A DNA stretch of 6,136 nucleotides from the NCBI GenBank assembly GCA_937982385.1, contig CALJMC010000150.1, positions 1 through 6,136 of the forward strand. The letters run 5' to 3'. The first letter of the stretch is position 1; every line of letters starts with the position of its first letter. The position numbers and the translations under genes were made by a program. Origin of the DNA: an uncultured Rickettsiales bacterium (GTDB lineage: Bacteria > Pseudomonadota > Alphaproteobacteria > Rickettsiales > UBA998). The notes below the pieces were generated by a model that worked only from the letters and a program-made list of their open reading frames with translations, was not told where the DNA came from and did not search any database. Below, one piece after another: positions 1 through 5,226 of the stretch.

Positions 1-761
1 TCTGACACAAGAATTTTTGTTTTTATATAATCATCTGGCCATAACTTCATTTTTTCCAGTTCTCTTGAAACCCATAACTCTGCCTTATCCACCACACGAA
101 GAGTGCCCTCCTTATCGAGAAACATATTAAATTCATTTGATAAGTCCGCAATAAACTCTTGTTCTTTTGACAGCTTGTCATTTGATTTTTCTGTTTGTGC
201 CGCCTCGTTTTCTGTCTTTAAGAATTCCGCAACCTCTGCAAATGCTGCCCATGTTTTGGGGTCACAGCTGAAGGCGCGCACCGCACGCACAAACTTCATC
301 TCAGCCTCTAATTTAAGTATATTTTCTTGATAGTTATCTGAAGATGGATTTTTTTCCATCTCTTGAAAATTATTATCTCGTGCACGAGCGAATGGCTCCT
401 CAAAGCGCTGAGAATGTTTCAAATCTGGTGATTTATGAAAAAGATACGATATATGACGTGGCACACCATGCTTTTCTAAAATATTGTGGCATTTTTGAAG
501 CCATAAGTCCTGAGGAGGAGATACCTCTGCAGTCAGCTTGATGCCATTTGGAAGTGTTCTTGAGAATTCTTCCACAGCTTGTGTAGCTTGCAGATATTCT
601 TCCCAAATAATGGCGTCAGATGCAGATACTGTTGCAGCAGCCAATTTACCACTAGCCGTAACACTCCCCACACCTGCCGTTGATACGACTACTCCCCCAG
701 CAACAGTATTTTTCAAAAAATTACGGCGGGTCATTGTACCTGTAGGTTCATCATCACTCAT
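1..761 (-). CDS. Tat-exported protein of unknown function, C-terminus beyond window
   Basis: An open frame runs from ATG at 761-759 leftwards to the window edge with no stop, giving 253 visible residues. Residues 11-17 read TRRNFLK, a good twin-arginine motif. A weakly hydrophobic Gly/Ala/Val stretch follows at about 19-36, and a possible cleavage site falls near VSA-S at 45-48. The protein is therefore probably exported folded through the Tat pathway to the periplasm. The mature part (from about 48) is polar, rich in Glu, Lys and Asn, and looks mostly helical. It includes WEEYLQATQAVEEF near 53-66 and a Lys/Glu-rich helix around 165-190. I do not recognise a domain, cofactor motif or catalytic signature. 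The ribosome-binding site is weak (GAAAG upstream of the ATG). The gene lies 85 bp downstream of the tandem REC genes in the same orientation and could be co-transcribed with them, but no terminator or promoter settles this. Confidence 0.8.
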   Translation of the reverse strand, partial: MSDDEPTGTMTRRNFLKNTVAGGVVVSTAGVGSVTASGKLAAATVSASDAIIWEEYLQATQAVEEFSRTLPNGIKLTAEVSPPQDLWLQKCHNILEKHGVPRHISYLFHKSPDLKHSQRFEEPFARARDNNFQEMEKNPSSDNYQENILKLEAEMKFVRAVRAFSCDPKTWAAFAEVAEFLKTENEAAQTEKSNDKLSKEQEFIADLSNEFNMFLDKEGTLRVVDKAELWVSRELEKMKLWPDDYIKTKILVS

Positions 762-824
762 ATCGTGCTTTCACGCATTTTTGGTATTTTTACTCTCAGT
801 AATGTAACGTAAAAGCACGGATAT
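760..824. repeat. Imperfect inverted repeat at the start of the Tat-protein gene
   Basis: The arms are 760-774 (ATATCGTGCTTTCAC) and 809-824 (GTAAAAGCACGGATAT). They are reverse complements apart from one extra base and one mismatch, and are separated by 34 bp. The left arm overlaps the ATG of the Tat-protein gene, so in its mRNA the fold could cover the translation start. Neither side has a U-tract, so it does not look like an intrinsic terminator. The repeat is seen directly; a regulatory role is inference. The rest of the 762-846 gap shows no convincing promoter. Confidence 0.45.
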
Positions 825-846
825 GGATGTGAAGGTTATGTGACAA

Positions 847-1716
847 TTACATAGCGCGTTGCTCGGTGTAGTCATCGATATAGTGGAACAGGTTTTCTTT
901 GCGGAAAGGTTTTTCGACGAAACCGCTGGCGCCCATTTGCAGGGATCGCGCGATGTAGTCTGCATAGTTCTTGCCGCTAAACATCACGATATAGGCATCG
1001 GGGTTATGGGACTTAATCGCCTCGATGACGGAGAAACCATCATGGTCTGGCAATCCAATATCAAGGAATATGATGTCAGGGATATGCAGCATATAGTTGG
1101 TAATTGCCTCCTGCGCGTTACTTGCCGTAATCAGATGTTGTGAGTCTTTCAAGCAAGTGGAGACAATACGTCGCGCGAGCGGGTCATCTTCTACCAGTAG
1201 AATCTTGGTCGGCATGCCTGTGGAACTTTGCGCAGCATTAAGCAGAAAAATATCTTCCATATCTTCGACCAATAGTGACAATGGGTTATGCTCAAGCTCG
1301 TCATCATGCTCCTCTGCAAATGCGCTGACATAACCATGATGCACACAGATGTCACGCACCCCACGCCAGTTTTCTGCAGGATGATAGATGTCCATTTCCG
1401 ATTTTATTTCATAATGTTGAAGCAATGTGTATGTCAGGCCGCGTGCCAACTCGCTTAGGTCACTATCAGTAATAGAACGACATAACACAAAAAGATTATC
1501 GTCATCACAGTGATATGCCATCCCATCAATATTTTTAAGAGTGATTGCCACTTCATTCATCGCATATTGATAGCTTTGCTCAGTAATGGCATCGGCATGC
1601 TGCGTGTCCATACTCAGATGCACCACGCGCCATTTCCGCCAACTGGTCGGGTCTATTGCCATCGTATCGACAATTGCTGCAAAGGCCGAAGCCGCATCTA
1701 GGGTTATAAATTTCAT
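847..1716 (-). CDS. Response-regulator-like protein: novel N-terminal domain plus C-terminal REC
   Basis: This 289-residue protein has a phosphoacceptor receiver domain at its C-terminus (about 170-285). Visible REC residues are the acidic pocket E176-D177-D178, the phosphoacceptor D219 in FLDIGLPD, S247 in MFSG, and K269 in VEKPF, so it should be phosphorylatable. Residues 1-160 form a domain I do not recognise. The segment about 50-98, a helix then a strand with DDDNLFVL then a helix, faintly recalls a degenerate GGDEF/cyclase fold without catalytic residues. No DNA-binding or enzymatic output follows the REC, so the N-terminal part is presumably the output or an interaction module. The start is supported by AAAGGAG, 7 nt before the ATG. 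The gene lies 55 bp downstream of its paralogue and probably shares its transcript. It is the reverse of the usual REC-output order. Confidence 0.9.
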   Translation of the reverse strand: MKFITLDAASAFAAIVDTMAIDPTSWRKWRVVHLSMDTQHADAITEQSYQYAMNEVAITLKNIDGMAYHCDDDNLFVLCRSITDSDLSELARGLTYTLLQHYEIKSEMDIYHPAENWRGVRDICVHHGYVSAFAEEHDDELEHNPLSLLVEDMEDIFLLNAAQSSTGMPTKILLVEDDPLARRIVSTCLKDSQHLITASNAQEAITNYMLHIPDIIFLDIGLPDHDGFSVIEAIKSHNPDAYIVMFSGKNYADYIARSLQMGASGFVEKPFRKENLFHYIDDYTEQRAM

Positions 1717-1771
1717 AAGTCATCTCCTTTTGTTATTGTTTTTTTACAGGGTGATGGGGTGTTGCCATATG

Positions 1772-2638
1772 TTATTTTACATAGGGCGACTTCTCTATAT
1801 AGGCAAAAAGTTTATCTTTCGTAAAAGGTTTAGCGACAAAGCCTTTAGCTCCGTTTTTAATGGCGCCCATAATATTCTCTTTATCACCATTACCACTCAG
1901 CATGATGACATAAGCATCCGGGTCAATAGAGAGTACTTTTTTAAGTACTTCATGACCAGAAATATCAGGTAAATCAATATCTAAGAACATGACATCGGGC
2001 GCTTGATAGACATAACTTGAAATCGCATTATGACCATTTTCTGCGGCAGAGACGGTATGCTGCCCCTCCAATGCCGTGTGCACCAACTTACGAGAAAACG
2101 GATCATCTTCTACGATCACAATCTCAGGCTTCGTATGTTCTGCGCGACGCTTGGCAATGCTCGCCAATAATTCTGCAGAAAAAGGCTGATTCAATGCGGC
2201 ATAGCGGGTTTTTTCCGCTTTTGCTTTCTTTGCCGCCATCTTACGGGCTTTCAATCCCGCAGTATAATCATCGAGCTTCGTTTTGCATAACGCGGTGAAC
2301 TGATACCAGTTGGCACCCTTTTCATAAAACTCACTCTTCCCCTCGGGCATGCCCGCCTTTTTGAGAAGGCACTCTACTATAGCAATGTAAGATTTGGGCA
2401 AAAGCCCTGTACCGACAATAATCAGGTCGTTGTCATGTGTTTGAAGAAATGAGCAGTCTGCCTCTTTCAACGTTTCATTGAAAACATCTAAGATATGTCC
2501 AGTAATTGCATTATCATCGCCGGCATGCAGACCCTCAAAGTTAGAGATATGAATGGCGCGGGGAGTAGAAGTGAAGCTCTCACTCTTCGCTAGCCATTCA
2601 ACCAGTTGCTTCTCTGCATGCTCAGTAATTATAATCAT
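1772..2638 (-). CDS. Paralogous response-regulator-like protein: novel N-terminal domain plus REC
   Basis: This is a 288-residue protein counted from ATG 2638-2636. A GTG two codons upstream (2644) is in frame, but it lies inside the Shine-Dalgarno sequence, so the ATG is preferred. The C-terminal REC (about 172-286) carries E177-D178-D179, phosphoacceptor D220 in FLDIDLPD, S248 in MLSG and K270 in VAKPF. By eye it is close to half identical to the REC of the downstream gene. The N-terminal domain (1-115) aligns with that of the neighbour: RAIHIS with RVVHLS, NAIT with DAIT, HDNDLIIV with DDDNLFVL, and a shared aromatic/Ala-x-Trp motif near 105-111. A Lys/Ala-rich linker, probably helical (about 120-168), joins the two parts. 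There is no DNA-binding domain. A sigma-54 promoter match lies just upstream, so expression probably depends on an NtrC-type activator, plausibly the one encoded next door. Confidence 0.9.
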   Translation of the reverse strand: MIIITEHAEKQLVEWLAKSESFTSTPRAIHISNFEGLHAGDDNAITGHILDVFNETLKEADCSFLQTHDNDLIIVGTGLLPKSYIAIVECLLKKAGMPEGKSEFYEKGANWYQFTALCKTKLDDYTAGLKARKMAAKKAKAEKTRYAALNQPFSAELLASIAKRRAEHTKPEIVIVEDDPFSRKLVHTALEGQHTVSAAENGHNAISSYVYQAPDVMFLDIDLPDISGHEVLKKVLSIDPDAYVIMLSGNGDKENIMGAIKNGAKGFVAKPFTKDKLFAYIEKSPYVK

Positions 2639-2643
2639 AGTCA

Positions 2644-2648
2644 CTCCA
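2644..2648 (-). promoter_or_regulatory. Ribosome-binding site that sets the start at 2638
   Basis: The minus strand reads TGGAG followed by 5 nt and then ATG at 2638. An upstream in-frame GTG is made from the last bases of this Shine-Dalgarno sequence and would have no binding site of its own, so the ATG is the better start. Confidence 0.7.
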
Positions 2649-2676
2649 AAATAGTAGGGTTGTATGCCGTTACTAT

Positions 2677-2692
2677 TGCAGAGGACGTGCCA
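2677..2692 (-). promoter_or_regulatory. Sigma-54 (-24/-12) promoter for the tandem REC genes
   Basis: The minus strand, read from 2692 down to 2677, gives TGGCACG-TCCT-CTGCA. This matches the sigma-54 consensus TGGCACG-N4-TTGCW at every position except one T, with the required spacing between the invariant GG and GC. Transcription should begin near 2666, giving a leader of about 28 nt before the ATG at 2638. The upstream gap to 2794 is AT-rich and could hold activator and bending sites, but I see no strong IHF match there. Confidence 0.85.
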
Positions 2693-2794
2693 AATGACGA
2701 TTTATTTATAAAACAAGAAGTTAAAATTTTATCTTTTTTGCAAAGCGTAACATAATAGTACACTCAAAGTTGAAAGATTCTCATTTTTGAACGC

Positions 2795-4195
2795 TTATGC
2801 GGCATCAAGCTTATACTCAGATAGCCTGCGATAGAGTGTAGGTTTTGCCATGCCTAATGACTTCGCCGTCTTCGTCATATTACTTTGATTATAATAAAGC
2901 GCAAATTCAATGGCTCGCTTCTCTAACGCATCCAGTGTCACTAATTTTCCATTATTATTAATGAGATTCACGGTTGGATTAGAAAGCGACGTCTCCAAGG
3001 CATCTCCCTCGATAGACGTAACGTGAGCGCTAAGCAACTCTTGCACTTCTTCAATATCAATCACATTATTCTCACTCAATACCACCACACGATGAATCGT
3101 ATTTTCAAGTTCTCTGACATTGCCAGGCCATTCCTGTGCCGCAAGCAATGCAGTCGCTTGGGTCGATACCTCGCGTAATGGCAAGTTATTATGCGCAACA
3201 AATTTTTCGATAAAATAATTGATGAGTTCTGGAATATCCTGTTTACGTGCGCGCAAAGGCGGAATCACCAACGGCAATACATTAAGCCTGAAATAGAGAT
3301 CTTCTCTAAAGAAGCCATTTTTTACTTCTGCATCCAAATCACGGTTGGTAGCCGCAATAATACGAACATTTACTGGTACGGGTTTCCCTGCTCCCACGGG
3401 TTCCACTTCCTTTTCCTGAAGCACGCGAAGTAATTTAGCTTGTGACTCTGCACGTAGCTCCCCCACCTCATCCAAGAATATCGTACCGCCTTCTGCTTCA
3501 CGAAATTTACCCAACACTTTACCAATGGCACCCGTAAAGGCACCTTTTTCATGCCCAAACAAGGTTGATTCGAAGAGTTGCTCAGGGATAGCGGCACAGT
3601 TCACTGCGACAAATGGCGCTCCAGCTCTGCTCGATTCACCATGCAATGCACGTGCGAGCACTTCTTTACCCACCCCAGTTTCACCTGAAATCAGAATAGG
3701 AATATCACTCTGCGCACCTTTACTAGCATGTTTCATGAGGGGCATGAGCCCGCCATCACAACCAATCATATCAGTAAACAGTACTTCTGCCGACTCGATA
3801 CGCTTATAACGCTCCAATTCTTTGCTCATATATTGCATCTTGAGCGCGTGGAAAATGGCGATAGATAGGCGCTCCGGTTCGATGGGCTTAGACAGATAAT
3901 CAATCGCACCGAGTTTCATCGCTTCAATGGCATGATCAATTTCTGTACTGCCTGTCAACATAATCACGGGCAGGTTTGGGTAAAGCTGCGTTAGTTCTTT
4001 AAGGGTCTGCAGTCCGCCCTTCACTGGCATATCAATATCCATAATCACCACATCAACAGAGACAATCTCCAGCTGGTCGAGGGCATCTTGTCCATGCTCC
4101 GCTTCCACCACATCATACCCCATCTGATTATTAATCAGTGCGCGCAGCGTGAAACGTTGGGTCGGTTCATCTTCTACAATCAGAATGGATGTCAT
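2795..4195 (-). CDS. NtrC-family sigma-54-dependent response regulator
   Basis: This 466-residue activator binds DNA upstream of sigma-54 promoters and uses ATP hydrolysis to open them once phosphorylated. REC spans about 2-115 with E8-D9-E10, phosphoacceptor D53 (IMDIDMP), T81 and K103 (SKP). The AAA+ domain (about 140-375) has Walker A GETGVGKE at 171-178, the sigma-54-contacting GAFTGA loop at 218-223, Walker B GGTIFLDE at 236-243, FREDLYFRL with arginine-finger residues at 296-304, and WPGNVREL at 356-363. A Fis-type helix-turn-helix is at about 421-462 (AKSLGMAKPTLYRRL). All core motifs are intact and the length is typical of the family. A start 18 codons upstream (4249) is in frame but has poor ribosome-binding context. 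The gene is divergent from a periplasmic binding protein and sensor operon, its likely partner. Ligand specificity cannot be read, so no gene name is given. Confidence 0.96.
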   Translation of the reverse strand: MTSILIVEDEPTQRFTLRALINNQMGYDVVEAEHGQDALDQLEIVSVDVVIMDIDMPVKGGLQTLKELTQLYPNLPVIMLTGSTEIDHAIEAMKLGAIDYLSKPIEPERLSIAIFHALKMQYMSKELERYKRIESAEVLFTDMIGCDGGLMPLMKHASKGAQSDIPILISGETGVGKEVLARALHGESSRAGAPFVAVNCAAIPEQLFESTLFGHEKGAFTGAIGKVLGKFREAEGGTIFLDEVGELRAESQAKLLRVLQEKEVEPVGAGKPVPVNVRIIAATNRDLDAEVKNGFFREDLYFRLNVLPLVIPPLRARKQDIPELINYFIEKFVAHNNLPLREVSTQATALLAAQEWPGNVRELENTIHRVVVLSENNVIDIEEVQELLSAHVTSIEGDALETSLSNPTVNLINNNGKLVTLDALEKRAIEFALYYNQSNMTKTAKSLGMAKPTLYRRLSEYKLDAA

Positions 4196-4203
4196 GATGT
4201 TAG

Positions 4204-4209
4204 CTCCTT
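4204..4209 (-). promoter_or_regulatory. Ribosome-binding site that sets the regulator start at 4195
   Basis: The minus strand reads AAGGAG, 8 nt before ATG 4195, and the protein then begins MTSILIVEDE, a normal REC start. The upstream ATG at 4249 follows AAAGG with no spacer and would add an 18-residue tail that is not REC-like. Confidence 0.8.
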
Positions 4210-4254
4210 GGCGCCCAGTGGCGTTCATTTTCGATAATTCAGGCTGCATCCTTT

Positions 4255-4282
4255 ATCATATTTGAACGGTTTTACCAAACAA
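4255..4282 (-). promoter_or_regulatory. Putative sigma-70-type promoter of the NtrC-type regulator
   Basis: The minus strand has TATGAT (4260-4255) as a -10 box, one mismatch from TATAAT. TTGTTT (4282-4277) lies 16 bp upstream as a weak -35 box. Transcription would begin around 4248, at or past the upstream ATG at 4249, which fits translation starting at 4195 with a leader of about 50 nt. The -35 is poor and the call rests mainly on the -10 and its position. Confidence 0.45.
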
Positions 4283-4283
4283 A
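4261..4283. promoter_or_regulatory. Dyad-symmetric candidate activator binding site
   Basis: The sequence has the form TTTG-N3-GGT-TTT-ACC-N3-CAAA, with seven matched base pairs on each side of the centre. It lies 50-72 bp upstream of the -24 element at 4333, a usual distance for an NtrC-type enhancer site. It also covers the spacer and -35 region of the putative regulator promoter. It could therefore serve divergent activation and self-repression. The symmetry is seen directly; the identity of the bound protein is inferred. Confidence 0.45.
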
Positions 4284-4300
4284 TTCCTCAAAAAAAATTA

Positions 4301-4313
4301 CAAGCGCCTGATT
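4301..4313 (-). promoter_or_regulatory. Putative IHF binding site
   Basis: The minus strand reads AATCAGGCGCTTG, a full match to the IHF consensus WATCAR-N4-TTR. It lies between the dyad at 4261-4283 and the sigma-54 promoter at 4333-4348, centred roughly 50 bp before the expected transcription start. That is where IHF bends DNA at many sigma-54 promoters. An A-tract (4290-4297) adjoins it. The consensus is degenerate, so position is the stronger argument. Confidence 0.5.
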
Positions 4314-4332
4314 AATAACAATTTACAAAAGG

Positions 4333-4348
4333 TGGCACAAGGGCTGCA
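4333..4348 (+). promoter_or_regulatory. Sigma-54 (-24/-12) promoter for the binding-protein and sensor operon
   Basis: The plus strand reads TGGCACA-AGGG-CTGCA, which fits TGGCACR-N4-YTGCW with the invariant GG (4334-4335) and GC (4346-4347) at correct spacing. Transcription should start near 4359, leaving a leader of about 46 nt. It faces away from the NtrC-type regulator gene, its obvious candidate activator. Confidence 0.85.
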
Positions 4349-4390
4349 CTATCATGACTGCAACACCATAAAAAATAACATAATAATATA

Positions 4391-4395
4391 AAGGA
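4391..4395 (+). promoter_or_regulatory. Ribosome-binding site that sets the binding-protein start at 4405
   Basis: AAGGA lies 9 nt before ATG 4405. An in-frame TTG at 4396 directly abuts this site and would add only MHI before the signal peptide, so the ATG is preferred. Confidence 0.7.
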
Positions 4396-4404
4396 TTGCA
4401 CATT

Positions 4405-5226
4405 ATGAAGCTCTTTATCAGCACACTCATTCTATGCGCTGCCCCCCTCTATTCTGCATTAGCCGCCTCACCTTGCCAGTTCACCGTTGGCGTTGTACCA
4501 CAATTTGAACAACGTAAGATCATCAAAACTTGGCAGCCTATTCTTAAGACATTAGAAGAAAAAACGGGTTGCAGCTACAACCTTAAAGGCACACAGACCA
4601 TTGCGGAGTTTGAGGCGGCCTTTAATAAAGGAGAATATGACATTGCTTATATGAACCCGTATCACGCAATTATGGCACATGACAGCCAAGGCTATGTTCC
4701 TATCGCACGTTCTGGCGCCAAACAGCTCAAAGGTATCCTCACTGTACATAAAGACAGCGGCATCACGAAAATCGAACAGTTACAGGGCGCTACTATTGCC
4801 TTCCCCTCACCCAATGCATTGGGTGCTTCACTACTGATGCGAGCAGAGCTCAAACGCAAGCACGGGATTGATATTACACCGCTCTATGTTGAAACACATA
4901 GTTCCGTTTATCTACACACGGCGAAAAAACTGACCAAAGCAGGCGGTGGAGTGATGCGAACACTTGACGAGCAGCGCCCTTCCCTGCAGAATAAACTTAA
5001 TATCATTTATACAACCACTCCCGTTTCTGCACATCCATTAGTTGTTCACCCACGTATCGAGGCAGATATGCAAAAGACGCTACAGAAAGCTTGGTTTGAG
5101 ATGGCGACAGAAAATATTGCTGTGTTTGATGGCGTGCCTATGAAGCAGCCAGTCACTGCAACGATAGATGATTATGTATTCTTACGCACCCTTGATTTAC
5201 ACGATTTTGTTGGAGGAACACACTAG
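4405..5226 (+). CDS. PhnD-like periplasmic substrate-binding protein
   Basis: This is a 273-residue periplasmic binding protein of the phosphate/phosphite/phosphonate (PhnD-like) type. Residues 1-20 form a Sec signal peptide (MKLFIS, hydrophobic core, cleavage after ALA at 18-20). The mature protein begins with a strand, FTVGVVPQ. It contains GEYDIAYMNPYHAIMA (76-91), matching the family's G-x-x-D-hydrophobic-A-aromatic segment; IAFPSPNALGASLL (131-144) at the anion-binding helix position; and THSSV (164-168), where H165 aligns with the conserved ligand-site histidine. C24 and C56 could form a disulfide. It is followed at once by a membrane sensor gene, and no ABC permease or ATPase is visible, which points to ligand sensing rather than uptake. 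The actual ligand cannot be read from sequence, so the name phnD is withheld. Expression is probably sigma-54 dependent. Confidence 0.9.
   Translation: MKLFISTLILCAAPLYSALAASPCQFTVGVVPQFEQRKIIKTWQPILKTLEEKTGCSYNLKGTQTIAEFEAAFNKGEYDIAYMNPYHAIMAHDSQGYVPIARSGAKQLKGILTVHKDSGITKIEQLQGATIAFPSPNALGASLLMRAELKRKHGIDITPLYVETHSSVYLHTAKKLTKAGGGVMRTLDEQRPSLQNKLNIIYTTTPVSAHPLVVHPRIEADMQKTLQKAWFEMATENIAVFDGVPMKQPVTATIDDYVFLRTLDLHDFVGGTH

Noticed and set aside
459..471. TGGCACACCATGC as a sigma-54 promoter on the plus strand
   Set aside because: The spacing between GG and GC is two bases too short, and it would fire antisense inside a coding gene.
103..807. Plus-strand open frames opposite the Tat-protein gene
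   Set aside because: The minus-strand frame is uninterrupted from 761 to the edge and encodes a clear twin-arginine signal, while the plus-strand frames are short and low-complexity.
1752..1767. TGGCAAC on the minus strand as a sigma-54 promoter before the gene at 1716
   Set aside because: The -12 position reads CATCA without the invariant G, so only the -24 half matches. The gene is better explained as downstream in its paralogue's transcript.
859..2298. Several plus-strand open frames opposite the tandem REC genes (for example 859-1143, 1586-1972, 2017-2298)
   Set aside because: They are antisense shadows of two well-supported REC proteins. Their translations have no domain character and no good ribosome-binding sites.
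2743..2800. Inverted repeat AAGCGT/ACGCTT after the regulator stop codon as a terminator
   Set aside because: The stem is only six pairs with a loop of about 45 nt, and the minus-strand transcript has an A-run rather than a U-run after it.
3191..3809. Open frames on both strands inside the NtrC-type regulator gene
   Set aside because: They overlap the AAA+ domain, whose motifs are all intact on the minus strand, so they are shadows.
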